DNA from: Ignavibacteria bacterium
GTDB lineage: Bacteria; Bacteroidota; Ignavibacteria; Tepidaquicellales; Tepidaquicellaceae
Direction: 5' to 3'
Length of the DNA stretch: 64,000 bases
Assembly: GCA_016719565.1 (NCBI GenBank)
Contig: JADJYU010000021.1
Location: 8,650-72,649 of the forward strand
Both the position numbers and the translations under genes were made by a program. Below, piece by piece: positions 8,297-18,147 of this stretch (position 1 is its first letter; every line of letters starts with the position of its first letter). The notes under the pieces were generated by a model that saw only the letters and a program-made list of their open reading frames with translations, was not told the DNA's origin and ran no database searches.

Positions 8297-9937
8297 ATGA
8301 AATCAATTATTACCGCATTCAGTTTCGCCATTATTTTGTTAACTGTTAACTCTCTTTTATCACAAATTACTCAACAGTGGGCTGTAAGATATAATTTTCC
8401 GGGAAATGAATATCAAACTATTTCAACCTCTGTTCAGGTTGATCCCCAAGGGAATGTTTATATTACAGGATACAGTAGTTATGAAGATAGTTTATTAAAT
8501 TCTTATTATGACTGGATTACAATTAAATATAACTCCAGTGGTGTTCAGCAATGGATGCAAACTTATCATTATGGAATTCCAAATGATATGGTAGTGGATA
8601 ATTTTGGTAATGTATATGTTGCAGGAGTGGGATTTGATTCCCTTACTAACAGACCTGCTCCTATAACAATAAAATATAACACTTCCGGAGTTAAACAGTG
8701 GGAAAGAAGTTATAAAGCAACAGATACAACTTACGGAGAAATTCGTTCAATAAAAGTTGATAATCTTGGAAATGTTTATTCGGCGGGATATAACGGTAAC
8801 ATTGACAATTATAATTTCTTAGCGATAAAATATAATTCTTCAGGAGTTCAACAGTGGGCATCTGAGTATGATGGTGCAGGGCATAATAATGATTATGTGA
8901 ATGATATGGCGGTGGATGATTCAGGAAATGTTTATTTGACCGGTAAAACAATATTGGGAGTACTTTATTCAGATTATGCAACAGTAAAATTTAATAATGC
9001 CGGAGTTCAACAGTGGGTTCAGACGCATAATGGCTCCTTGAATCGTGATGACGAAGCAACTTGTATTGCTCTGGACAGCTCTGGAAATATTTGTGTTTCC
9101 GGACTTACTCAAGAAATTTCAAACGGCGGTGATTATACTACAATTAAGTATAACCCGTCTGGTGTTCATCAATGGACGCAAAGATATAATGGACCTAATA
9201 ATGGAGGTGATCGAGCTGAGTGTATTGCAGTTGATAACTTAGGAAATATTTATTTGTCGGGTAGGAGCAGAGGAACAGGAACCTCGGATGATTTTGCAAC
9301 TCTCAAGTATAACAGTGCAGGGATTCAACAATGGATTATGAGATATAACGGGGCTGCCAGCAGTAATGATGGTGTAGTTGCAATGGTATTGGATGATTCA
9401 AATAATGTTTATGTTACAGGATATACAGGTTCATTTGCAACATTTACAGATATTACATCAATTAAATATTCACCCACTGGTGTTCAAAAGTGGATGCATA
9501 TATATAACGGACCATTAAATGGTCAGGATCGTCCAACTGATATCGCAGTCGACAAGACAGGTGGGATATATGTTACAGGTTATGAAACAAACAAGGCTGG
9601 CTTTGATTATAGTTTTGTAACGATTAAGTATTCATGGCCTGTTGGTATTCAGAATATATCAAGTGAATTTCCCGATAGATTTTTTCTTTCACAAAGCTAT
9701 CCAAACCCATTCAATCCCACAACCAACATTAACTTCACCGTCCCGAAATCCGGCTTTGTGAAAATGATAGTCTATGACATCAACGGAAGAGAGATCTCTA
9801 CTCTTGTAAATCAGGAAATGCGACCGGGAAGTTATAAAGTTGATTTTGACGGAAGCAATCTTTCGAGCGGGATATATTATTATACAATGACCGGCGGGGA
9901 TTTTGCTGAGACCAAGAAGATGATGCTGGTGAAGTAA
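8297..9937 (+). CDS. Secreted SBBP-repeat beta-propeller protein with T9SS sorting domain
   Basis: This 546-residue protein starts with a signal peptide (ending SLLSQITQQW) and has about eight repeats of the pattern DxxGNVYxTG...TIKYNSSGVQQW. These are typical SBBP beta-propeller repeats, and each blade takes about 55 residues. The C-terminal 80 residues are a T9SS type A sorting domain. At the DNA level that tail is nearly the same as the one at 8010-8255, including a long identical run before the stop. The gene follows the 7023 propeller by 41 bases in the same direction and is probably co-transcribed. SBBP proteins of this phylum are secreted, but their ligands are generally unknown. Confidence 0.86.
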   Translation: MKSIITAFSFAIILLTVNSLLSQITQQWAVRYNFPGNEYQTISTSVQVDPQGNVYITGYSSYEDSLLNSYYDWITIKYNSSGVQQWMQTYHYGIPNDMVVDNFGNVYVAGVGFDSLTNRPAPITIKYNTSGVKQWERSYKATDTTYGEIRSIKVDNLGNVYSAGYNGNIDNYNFLAIKYNSSGVQQWASEYDGAGHNNDYVNDMAVDDSGNVYLTGKTILGVLYSDYATVKFNNAGVQQWVQTHNGSLNRDDEATCIALDSSGNICVSGLTQEISNGGDYTTIKYNPSGVHQWTQRYNGPNNGGDRAECIAVDNLGNIYLSGRSRGTGTSDDFATLKYNSAGIQQWIMRYNGAASSNDGVVAMVLDDSNNVYVTGYTGSFATFTDITSIKYSPTGVQKWMHIYNGPLNGQDRPTDIAVDKTGGIYVTGYETNKAGFDYSFVTIKYSWPVGIQNISSEFPDRFFLSQSYPNPFNPTTNINFTVPKSGFVKMIVYDINGREISTLVNQEMRPGSYKVDFDGSNLSSGIYYYTMTGGDFAETKKMMLVK

Positions 9938-9989
9938 GGAGTAACAATAATTTAGTGAATGTTTTTTAAAGAAATAAACTTAATAAAAA

Positions 9990-10688
9990 ATGAAAAAGAA
10001 AATTAAAATTCTAATAGCTGTCTTTTTGATTTCATCAATTTCATCAGTTATTTTTTCAGCGGAGCTTTATGCTCAAGGAGCAAAATCAAAACAGCAGAAT
10101 TCAAGATATCAGATTGAGGAAAATGGAGGCAGCGAGGATGGGACTTCAGAAAAAAATTTAGAAGGACAATTTATCAGGGAAGCAGGAAAATTGAAAACAA
10201 AGAACCACACTTCGGCAAAGTCCCAAATATATGCTACAATTATGATGCTTATTCCTGATGACACTGAACCAAAGAGTTCAATTGAATGGTCAAAAAAAGA
10301 CAATATTAATGATGTTGTTTGGAACACAAACAATAATTATGAAAATGAATGGGGAATTGAATTGGAAGGAGATCCAAGTAGCCATGAATTAAATAATTTT
10401 GGTTTTTCATTACATTTTTATAGTCATGGAATAGGTGGGGGTGATATAACTATCGGCGAGGCATTAGAATTATCATTTTTCCTGCCGGACGAAATTTACG
10501 AATCTAATATACTGAAAGAAAGAGTACTTGGCGGTACTGACGGATATGTTATGCATGAATTAAAATTTCCCGGGAAACAAACTATCTGGTCAGTTGTCTG
10601 GTACTCTTCCGGGTCACGGCAGGGTGATACAGGGATCACATTTTATATCGATAAGGAAGAAGCAAATAAAAATATATCAGTGTTTTGA
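9990..10688 (+). CDS. Small secreted protein, AQGAKSK / YEVKFPNKK paralogue family
   Basis: The signal peptide ends in LYAQ, and the mature protein starts AQGAKSK. The same start is seen in the genes at 17432 and 23665. A charged low-complexity linker (about residues 35-70) precedes a globular C-terminal domain with IYATIMMLIPDD, WSKKDNIN..VW and HELKFPGKQTIW near the end. These correspond to motifs in the proteins at 18148, 18839 and 23665 (IYMLLP, W....VKW, YEVKFPNKK..W). There is no sorting tail, so the protein is probably periplasmic or released. The function is unknown. It lies 52 bases after the SBBP gene and may share its transcript. Confidence 0.75.
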   Translation: MKKKIKILIAVFLISSISSVIFSAELYAQGAKSKQQNSRYQIEENGGSEDGTSEKNLEGQFIREAGKLKTKNHTSAKSQIYATIMMLIPDDTEPKSSIEWSKKDNINDVVWNTNNNYENEWGIELEGDPSSHELNNFGFSLHFYSHGIGGGDITIGEALELSFFLPDEIYESNILKERVLGGTDGYVMHELKFPGKQTIWSVVWYSSGSRQGDTGITFYIDKEEANKNISVF

Positions 10689-10911
10689 ATGACTTTTGGA
10701 GCCATTAAAGCAAAAATTACTTGTAAACCAAAATTGAAAATCAAGAATAGTTGCTAGAATTAAGAGCAAACTTTTTGGAGCACCAACAACAGCGAGTAAA
10801 TGACCGGATTATCCTGAGTGCAGAACATTTTTGCATAGTCCCTGAAGTGTGTTTTTATTTATTGAAAACCTTATTTATACGCTAAATAAAACATTTATCT
10901 GGAATTTTGTC

Positions 10912-11235
10912 ATGATAGTAGATTTAGAAAAAGGCAGGCTTTTAACAAACAACGATTTAAACCTTGACGATGTAAATATTAGCGAATACAACAAGACAGT
11001 TTTCATGTATTTCCTCAATCAGGATATGTTTATGGACAATAGTTATGTTGATCCTTTGGAATATTATAGAAAAGAAGATGAAATGAATTTTATTTCGGTT
11101 GTTAAAACCCATGAAGAGTTTAATAAAATAAATTTTGGAATAAAGAATAATAGACTTTGTGTTGTTGAGTTTGCAAGCCCCGGGGCAAGAGTATATGAGA
11201 CTGTCTATGTCATTCCAATAAACGAAACTTATTAA
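10912..11235 (+). CDS. Hypothetical protein of about 107 residues
   Basis: I do not recognise this protein. The frame is also open from a GTG at 10849, but the ATG at 10912 (MIVDLEKGRLL) has a ggaa eight bases upstream and is preferred. It has no signal peptide or membrane segment in this reading, and it contains DPLEYYRKEDEMNF and a C-terminal VVEFASPGARVYETVYVI. It sits 14 bases before the secreted protein gene at 11250, in the same direction. The stretch 10689-10911 shows nothing else. Confidence 0.5.
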   Translation: MIVDLEKGRLLTNNDLNLDDVNISEYNKTVFMYFLNQDMFMDNSYVDPLEYYRKEDEMNFISVVKTHEEFNKINFGIKNNRLCVVEFASPGARVYETVYVIPINETY

Positions 11236-11249
11236 CATTAAAAAAGAAA

Positions 11250-11696
11250 ATGAAAACTTTAACAGCGATTTTTATTATTTCAATGTTTTGTGCAAATACA
11301 ATTATATCTCAAACCCAAATTGATTCTGCAAAAATAATTTTTGAAGCAACGAATGGTGAATTTAAAAATACATCAGGATTGTATAATCCGGATTGCGGCG
11401 GAGATTATACTGCTCAGTTGCTTGATCTGAATAAAGATGGTCAGCCGGAAGTGCTGGTTCAGGTTGGTCAGGGATGTTTAACAGGAATTGCGGGTAATCA
11501 TATGGAACTTTATATAAAAGATAAAAATGAAAAGTGGAATACTCAGTTTGGTTTTGACGGCTTTCCAAATATACTTGAAACAACAAACCTTGGGTATCCT
11601 GATATTGAAATCGCTGGACCTGGTTTCTGCTTCCCTGTTTGGAGATGGAACGGAGAAAAGTATGATCTATTTAAGAAATGTCCTGAAAAATTTTAA
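11250..11696 (+). CDS. Secreted protein with ATNGEF / DLNxDGxPEV domain
   Basis: This 148-residue protein has a signal peptide (MKTLTAIFIISMFCANTIISQ). The mature domain carries IIFEATNGEF, then LLDLNKDGQPEV, then VWRWNGEKYDLF near the end. DLNKDGQPEV has the spacing of a calcium-binding loop of the FG-GAP/VCBS or dockerin type. The same domain appears at 16687-17409 and in the C-terminal half of the 17432 protein, so it is one module of a local paralogue set. The four cysteines could form disulphides in the periplasm. The function is unknown. It ends 11 bases from the convergent gene at 11708. Confidence 0.75.
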   Translation: MKTLTAIFIISMFCANTIISQTQIDSAKIIFEATNGEFKNTSGLYNPDCGGDYTAQLLDLNKDGQPEVLVQVGQGCLTGIAGNHMELYIKDKNEKWNTQFGFDGFPNILETTNLGYPDIEIAGPGFCFPVWRWNGEKYDLFKKCPEKF

Positions 11697-11707
11697 GTTC
11701 AAATTAT

Positions 11708-13197
11708 TCAATCACCGGCAAGTTCTCTCAGCTTTCTTTCAAACCATGACTTAAGATCTAAATTATCAAGTCCGGTTCTGAAAGATTTTATTTCAGAAAA
11801 ATTTTTGTTTTCTCTGATCTTAAAAAGTTTATTAATATTCATACAAAAGCTATGAGATCTTTCAATAAAAATTTTTTGTTCAGGCATGTTAATTTTAAAA
11901 TAGCTCAAAAAATGTTTGTAGGCATCGAGAGAGGTAAAAAACAATTCAAAATCATTTTTTTCATAACACACAATCATCTGCATTTTTTTTAATGTATTCT
12001 TGAGCATAAGATTGTTAAATTTAGTCTCCGAAATAACAGCAATTGATTCGTCAAATCTTGATTTTAATAAAAGATGAACGGCATTAGCAAGTTTTATAGC
12101 TGAGACTTTTTCCTCATCATCTACAAATTTACCGTATGTATAAATAAATTCCTCGAGATCATTACTGTCGTTTTTTGAAAAGAAATATGTAACCCAGGTT
12201 AAAAACAAACCCGCGTTTATAAGCCCGTTTCTGTCGAGAATAAGATTGTTCATTAACTTAAAATCAAAAGCTTCAAGCATTTCATCCTGCCGGTTTAGCG
12301 AAGGATCGGTATTTAGTGAGATTGAATTAATTCTAAAGGAATCCATATCTATTATTGAAGTCGCCGGAAGAAACTTGAAATTTTCATTCAAAAACTTCTT
12401 AAATTTTCTAAAATGTGATGCATCTTCACTGTTAACAGATGCTTTATAAGCGAGATAGTAACAGCAAAGGAGTGAATACCTTGACTGAGATTCTTTTTTC
12501 AGTTTTTCAAGAATTTCATGTATTATCTTTTCAGGAATAATTTTAAAAACTTTGCAATGAGATTCCGATCCCCGGCATTACTTTTATCGTTAAATGAAAG
12601 TAAATATATGAAATAGCTATTCGAAATCAGTTGGATAAAAAAATTTGTGAAGAAATTGAGCTGAAATTTTTCAATTTCACTATCCAAAGATCTGTGCTGA
12701 TCATTGAAAGCTCTGTTCCAGAGACTTGTAAAATACATGCCTGAAAGAGATGACAAATATTCTGTTGCTGACGAATAAGGTAAATCGACTATTCTTTCAT
12801 TATGATCATACGACTTCTTCATTTGTTCAAATTTATTTTCTACAAGGGAGTTCAGATTTCTCTCGTTATAAAATTTCATTACATTCAAAGAATTCTGGAG
12901 GCCGTTTTTTTCATAAACATGCTGTGAAATAAACTGTTCAGACAGCCTCGTCAATTCAAATATCAGATTCTTCATCACTCCGTAACCGTACTTTTTCCCG
13001 GGATATATTTTAGCCCACAACTTTTCTTTATCAAGATTATCATCCGTAAAATCCGGATAATATTTTTTTACTTCATTATAAAGTTTAATAACACCTGACT
13101 TCTTATTGTGATAAGGAGACATCAGGAAATCATTAAATTCTGCTAGTTCTTTTTTTTAAAATGACTGAATGATCTTGAGGACTGAACTTTTTAACAT
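11708..13197 (-). CDS. HNKKSG-family protein, copy 3, with two frameshifts
   Basis: The true start is the ATG at 13197 (MLKSSVLKIIQSF, as in copy 2). The frame breaks in a run of T/A at about 13155, continues through SPYHNKKSG and KIYPGKKYGYGVMKNLIF, breaks again near 12540, and runs on as VFKIIPEKIIHEILEKLKK to the stop at 11708. The shared end (WFERKLRELAGD) matches the family. With both breaks repaired the protein would have about 490 residues. As in copy 2, it lies divergently from a T9SS propeller gene (13414). Two indels make it a probable pseudogene unless the assembly is in error. Confidence 0.68.
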
Positions 13198-13307
13198 TTG
13201 TTTGAAAGTGTAAGTTTATTAGTAGAAAACAGTAATTTATACTTAAAAAGAATATATTTTGTAATACTCAGGGATATGTTTGCAGGTGTAATCTTTCATT
13301 ATTTCTC

Positions 13308-13339
13308 TTTGCCTTTAATAAGTAATGTCAATATTTTTG
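13308..13339 (+). promoter_or_regulatory. Second copy of the Bacteroidota-type promoter
   Basis: TTTGC at 13308-13312 and TATTTTTG at 13332-13339 are again 19 bases apart. The surrounding sequence from 13282 matches 6888-6953 almost base for base. Preservation of both elements and of the spacer, while flanking sequence has diverged, supports function. The start of transcription would be near 13346, about 70 bases before the ATG at 13414. Confidence 0.58.
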
Positions 13340-13413
13340 TGTCAGTTGATTCAAAATTAATTAAATCCAAAAATATTTACAACTATTTATTTTAACCTTA
13401 AAAAAAACAAATT

Positions 13414-14633
13414 ATGAAAACAACAAAACAAATTCTTCTTGCAGTAATCATTATCATCTTTGGAGCCGAACTAAAAGCTGACTGGACATTGACGCCTGGG
13501 GTAGGAACACGATATGGAAGAACACTTTATACCATCGGCGAAACAATATTCGCAGGAACAGACTCAGGTGCTTATAGATCTACAAATAACGGATTAAATT
13601 GGACATTAATAAATAACGGATTTCAAACTACAAATCATATAGTTTATGATTTTGCTTTTAAAAATGGAAAACTATGGTGTGCTACTTCAGGCACCGGACC
13701 TTATTATTCAACCAACAATGGTGACCTGTGGATTAGAGAATATTCTTACACTATATATCCTTCATATTCAATTGAAACTAATGATCAATATGTTTATGCA
13801 AGTGATGGCTCAAGTATGAAGTATACAACAAATCTAGGACAAAACTGGACTAATACTGGATCAACGAATGGTCTCGGGGGTTTAGTAATTAGCAACAATA
13901 ATGTTTTGCTGCTACCTTTGGCGGAGACATTTACAAATCCGTTTTGGGAAGTACAAGTTGGGTAAGCATACGTGGTAATCTCCCAACTAATCTTGTTGTT
14001 TACGACTTAAGATTAAAAAACAATATTCTTTACATTGCAACTAATGGAGGGGTTTGGAATTCAACAAATGAAGGTACAAATTGGTCTAATATAAATATAT
14101 TTAATTTCTCCACTCATTTCACAACCATTGAAGTATTGAATACACATATTATTGCTTCAACTCAAAACAAAGTTTATATAACCGCCGATAATGGATCTAA
14201 TTGGGCTGATATAACAGGAGCATTACCGGTTACCATCAACAATCAAATCCGTGAGATAGCTTACAACAGTAATTACATTTTTGTAATTTTAGAAAACACC
14301 GGCTTCGTATATCATCGTCCTTTATCTGAGATAATAATAAGTATTACTCCCATCTCTACTAATGTACCGGATAGATATTCATTATCTCAAAACTATCCAA
14401 ACCCGTTTAATCCAACTACAAATATTAACTTCACCGTCCCGAAATCCGGCTTTGTGAAAATGAATGTGTATGATATTAACGGAAGAGAAGTTTCTACACT
14501 TGTAAATCAGGAAATGACTCCCGGAACTTACAAAGTTGATTTTGACGCTAGCAATCTGTCGAGCGGGATATATTATTATTCTATGACAAGCGGAGATATT
14601 GTTGAGACGAAGAGGATGACGCTCGTGAAGTGA
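13414..14633 (+). CDS. Secreted BNR/Ycf48-like propeller with T9SS tail, one frameshift (paralogue of 7023)
   Basis: The protein begins MKTTKQILLAVIIIIF, nearly the same as the 7023 gene, and shows the same blades (AGTDSGAYRSTNNGLNW). The frame ends at 13965, but the reading continues in the next frame as AATFGGDIYKSVLGSTSW. The shift is at about 13910 in gttttgct, where one T appears to be missing. From 13944 the product runs to 14633 and ends with the T9SS sorting domain (SQNYPNPFNPTT through MTLVK). It would be about 406 residues if repaired. It is secreted by type IX secretion if intact. It and the adjoining copy 3 are a duplicate of the 5271-8255 pair. Confidence 0.78.
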
Positions 14634-14673
14634 AGAACTTAGTATAATAAATTAAAAAAATATAATAACAATT

Positions 14674-15299
14674 ATGATAACCGAAACAATTAATGGTCTT
14701 ACTTCTGATTTTTACAGTTTCAAAGGAAAAGTTCTTGGAAGCAGTAAGTATTCCAGTACACACGTGTATGGCGGAGGCGGAAATCAATACGGCAGTTATC
14801 CCGTGAGATCTTATGAAACGGTTCATGATATTATTTTTATTGAGGATGCAGGCGGCAAAGAGCACGAAATCCATATGAAGAATTGGGATATTGGTGTAAG
14901 GGAAGGTCACGAATTATTGTTAGTTTGGGCAGTACAAAAGGCCGCCAAACAGGACCTTATCTTTATGCGAAAAATCTCAACACAGGAATGACTTACACTG
15001 CAAATAATACTATAAAAAATATGTCAAGATATAATTTTCTATTCTTAAATCTCAATATAACAGTTCCACTTACTGCACCTTTTGTAATGTTTTAGCTTTA
15101 TTATATTTTTTCTCTTTCGCAGAAAAATGCATGGTGGCGAAAAGATAGCAACTCAATTGCCTTTTGTTGTTTTGCAGTAATTTTAATAATTTTTGTAATT
15201 GGAATTGGCATATCAAACAGTGTTCATAAAAATTTTCATAAGAATAGTGTGTATACTGAGGTTATTGGTATTATAAATAAAATCAGCTCTAAAGTTTAA
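14674..15299 (+). pseudogene. Broken gene for a membrane protein with a GGGGNQYG N-terminal domain
   Basis: The first frame (14674 onward) gives an N-terminal cytoplasmic domain with VYGGGGNQYG and VREGHELLLVWA. It shifts near 14930 and continues as GSTKGRQTGPYLYAKNLNTG to a TAG at 15093. The same frame then continues past that stop as SQKNAWWRKDSNSIAF, a hydrophobic membrane segment and a short tail to the TAA at 15299. One frameshift and one nonsense codon therefore interrupt a protein of about 208 residues. It recalls uncharacterised proteins with a GHxVxVVW motif and C-terminal membrane helices. The function is unknown. Confidence 0.5.
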
Positions 15300-15357
15300 A
15301 AACAAAATATAAAAAAATTTTAAAAAGATAATCAATTAATTCTGTTAAATAAACAAT

Positions 15358-16647
15358 ATGATGAAGACTGGAGAACCGTCAAAAAACATAGGATTAATTA
15401 AATTTGCGGCAGCTCTGCTGACTTTGTTAATTTTCGGCTGCAATAAAAATGATATTTCTGATCTGAATAATAAGCAATCAGAAGCCAAAAGAGAACCTCA
15501 ATGGCATCCCTCAATCAGCTTGTCTGATGATAAAAATGGATCTCCCGAAACTTTAGGTAAAAGTATTGCATCAAGCGGAGATACGATCCATGTTTTATAT
15601 TCAGATTTTTCTTATGAAAACAGAGGAGATCTATTCTATAAAAGATCAACCGACGGAGGGACTAACTGGCAGCCCATGAAAAAAATAAATAACTCTAAGG
15701 GAGGATTCGGTTCACCTTCGATCTATTGTTCAGGGAAGAATCTTGGTATAATCTGGATCGAAGGAAATGACAATGACTGGTACAAGTCTCAGGTTTTTTT
15801 AAAGCGATCTACTGATGGAGGCACTACTTGGGAAAAGGATGTGTCATTGACAGATAAAAATAAGAGAGCATCATTTCCGGTTATTGCAATTCAGAATGAT
15901 AATTTTTATCTGGTTTGGTCAGATGATAAGATCATTGATTTCTGGAAGGGTAACATTCATCGCAGACCAAAGCTGAAAATTTCGAGAGACGCAGGACAAA
16001 ACTGGAACAATGAAGTTAGTATAATAAATAGCGTGAAAAGTAGTTCATACAATATTGCAACATCCGGAGATAATGTGTATCTGACCTGGCTTGACAATGA
16101 CACCAAGGAATTGAAGTTTAAGTCCTCGAATAATAAAGGTGATATCTGGGGAGAAGAAAAGTTTTTATTGGGAACTAAGGATTTTTTTCATGTCCCTGAT
16201 ATATCAGCATCTGGCAGTAATGTATTCATATTGAGCAACAGCTATATTCGATCTTCTGATTACGGATCGACCTGGTCTGCCGGTACTAAGTTGTTTGATG
16301 GTGATTCCTATTTTTTTCACTGCATATCTTCATCTGAAAATTATGTAAATGTTCTCTGGCGGGACATAGGTAAATACGGCGAGAATTTAACAATAAATCA
16401 CAGACGTTCAACTGATTACGGACTTACCTGGAGCGATACATTTCCGTTGCCTGAAATTGAAGGAACTTCAGACGCACCCAATATTACCAGTTCCGGCAAT
16501 GAGATCCATACTATCTGGATCGACCAGCATCTTAAATATAGTGAGATTCTTTACAGGAGATTTTCATCCCGGGAAATTGTAAAAAAAGCGATGAAAAATT
16601 TCCGGATACAGTTAAGTTTGCTAATGATGCAGAAAAATTATTCATGA
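15358..16647 (+). CDS. Sialidase-like BNR-repeat lipoprotein
   Basis: The N-terminus is a lipoprotein signal (LLTLLIFGC, cysteine near residue 28). The body holds repeated blades with YKRSTDGGTNW and LKRSTDGGTTW and a late SSDYGSTW, the Asp-box pattern of sialidase/BNR six-bladed propellers. No clear catalytic arginine triad can be assigned, so a binding role is as likely as glycosidase activity. The last 25 or so residues of this frame look like a frameshift product. The other frames continue as SDEKFPDTVKFANDAE, then IIHDATNGEFNSVSEHS, leading into the next gene. It may therefore be a single larger gene with 16687-17409. Confidence 0.75.
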   Translation: MMKTGEPSKNIGLIKFAAALLTLLIFGCNKNDISDLNNKQSEAKREPQWHPSISLSDDKNGSPETLGKSIASSGDTIHVLYSDFSYENRGDLFYKRSTDGGTNWQPMKKINNSKGGFGSPSIYCSGKNLGIIWIEGNDNDWYKSQVFLKRSTDGGTTWEKDVSLTDKNKRASFPVIAIQNDNFYLVWSDDKIIDFWKGNIHRRPKLKISRDAGQNWNNEVSIINSVKSSSYNIATSGDNVYLTWLDNDTKELKFKSSNNKGDIWGEEKFLLGTKDFFHVPDISASGSNVFILSNSYIRSSDYGSTWSAGTKLFDGDSYFFHCISSSENYVNVLWRDIGKYGENLTINHRRSTDYGLTWSDTFPLPEIEGTSDAPNITSSGNEIHTIWIDQHLKYSEILYRRFSSREIVKKAMKNFRIQLSLLMMQKNYS

Positions 16648-16686
16648 TGCAACTAACGGTGAATTTAATTCTGTCTCCGAACATTC

Positions 16687-17409
16687 ATGAATACAGATTG
16701 CAATGAAAAAGTTGAATATGGATTCTTACTGATTGACCTTAACGATGATGGGAACCCGGAAGTATTTCAGACTGTCTCGGGAACTCAGATGTGCTATGGT
16801 AAATACGGTTGTGAAACAACAGCATTTTTTAAGAATGAGAAAGGCGAATGGAATATTAGTAATTCATGGATTGGATGTTTTGAAATAAAGATATTGCCTT
16901 CAGTGAATAATAGTTATCATGACATCCAGCTTTCAAGCGGCTGGGATGATAACTTACCGGTATGGAGATGGAATGGTAAACTGTATGAACTGTTTGCAAA
17001 GGAAAACTACGATCGAACAGATGACCATTCTAACAAGGGAGAAGAAAATGAAGGAAATGATCAAATCTCCGGAAATTCAATCGAAGCAACCAATCAGGTC
17101 AGAAGCTGGATCGAATCTCTCGGTAAAAGGGATTTCCAAGCCGCATATAATCTTATGACTCCTTCATTGAGTAAGAGTTATGCGATATTCACATCAACAA
17201 ATCGCTATGGCGGAATTGTAAAAACCAATATTCACAGCGTGGAAACTGTCAGTTCCTCAGGATGTAACTACGTCGTTGTCGCAAGCTATGATTCATACGA
17301 TCCATCCAACAGAGACGGCAAATTCACAGAAAGATTCAGTGTGAATAACTGCAGCGGCGACTGGCAGATAACAAACATTAAAAATATAAGTGTTGAATAT
17401 TATCGTTAA
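16687..17409 (+). CDS. DLNDDGNPEV-domain protein with C-terminal NTF2-like region (5' end frameshifted)
   Basis: The first in-frame Met (16687) is probably not the real start: just upstream, in other frames, lies the conserved lead-in IIHDATNGEF seen in the paralogues at 11250 and 17432. From there the protein has LLIDLNDDGNPEVF and VWRWNGKLYELF, a charged linker, and then about 100 residues starting ATNQVRSWIESLGKRDFQAAY. This last part has the length and pattern of an NTF2-like domain. It has no signal peptide of its own, which fits either fusion to the upstream lipoprotein or loss of the 5' end. Its location would be the envelope. The function is unknown. Confidence 0.62.
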   Translation: MNTDCNEKVEYGFLLIDLNDDGNPEVFQTVSGTQMCYGKYGCETTAFFKNEKGEWNISNSWIGCFEIKILPSVNNSYHDIQLSSGWDDNLPVWRWNGKLYELFAKENYDRTDDHSNKGEENEGNDQISGNSIEATNQVRSWIESLGKRDFQAAYNLMTPSLSKSYAIFTSTNRYGGIVKTNIHSVETVSSSGCNYVVVASYDSYDPSNRDGKFTERFSVNNCSGDWQITNIKNISVEYYR

Positions 17410-17431
17410 CTAAATTTAAACAAATACTAAA

Positions 17432-18067
17432 ATGAGTAAATATATTTTATCAATTGTTATTCCTTTGCTTCTGATACTGCTGATGCAGAACGATGTATTG
17501 GCGCAGGGAGCGAAAAGCAAAAAGCCGGGAAGCACAGATAAGAACGGCAATGAAAGGGTTAATACTGAAGAAAGTGTCGAGAGTGAGAATAAAACTGAGA
17601 GTTCAACGGAAAATTATGAAGTTGATCAGACAGAAGTAATTACAAAGGATTATGTAAAAGGAGAACCGATTGAGCTGAATGATTCAGTTGCGATCGTAAT
17701 TGAAGCCACAAATGGAGAGTTCAAGTCAATGACAGGTGATATTGTTGTTGAAGGTTGTGAGTTTGAAAGTGCATCTTATGAATCCACACTCATAGATCTG
17801 AATAATGACGGAAATCCAGAAGTAATTATTTTTCTCAACAGTGGTTGCATGGGCGGAAACACTGGTAGATATTCATATTTGTATGTAAAGAATAAAAAAG
17901 GAGTTTGGGAAATGATCCTCGAAGATATAGGAACTCCTATAACATTAGAGGAAAAAAATCACAGCTGGCCTGAAATTTATTTTGCTAAAGCCGGACATCA
18001 TTATAATCTTTATAAATGGAATGGAAAGAAATATGTGTTTGATAGGATGCATAGTCCTTATGATTAA
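17432..18067 (+). CDS. Small secreted protein combining the AQGAKSK leader with the ATNGEF domain
   Basis: This 211-residue protein has a signal peptide ending VLAQ and a mature start of AQGAKSKKPG, followed by an acidic linker and QTEVITKDYVKGEPIEL. The C-terminal half is the ATNGEF..DLNNDGNPEV module of the 11250 protein and ends with KWNGKKYVFDR. The first 90 or so residues closely resemble the gene at 23665, whose C-terminal half is a different domain. The gene is therefore a hybrid of two local modules. It lies 22 bases after 16687-17409. The function is unknown, and it is probably periplasmic or surface-exposed. Confidence 0.75.
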   Translation: MSKYILSIVIPLLLILLMQNDVLAQGAKSKKPGSTDKNGNERVNTEESVESENKTESSTENYEVDQTEVITKDYVKGEPIELNDSVAIVIEATNGEFKSMTGDIVVEGCEFESASYESTLIDLNNDGNPEVIIFLNSGCMGGNTGRYSYLYVKNKKGVWEMILEDIGTPITLEEKNHSWPEIYFAKAGHHYNLYKWNGKKYVFDRMHSPYD

Positions 18068-18147
18068 TAGATCCCGAAAAATATAGTGTTAAAATCACCG
18101 AAGTTATCTAATATCATAATTTTTTAAAAATTTAGAAAATTAAAACC

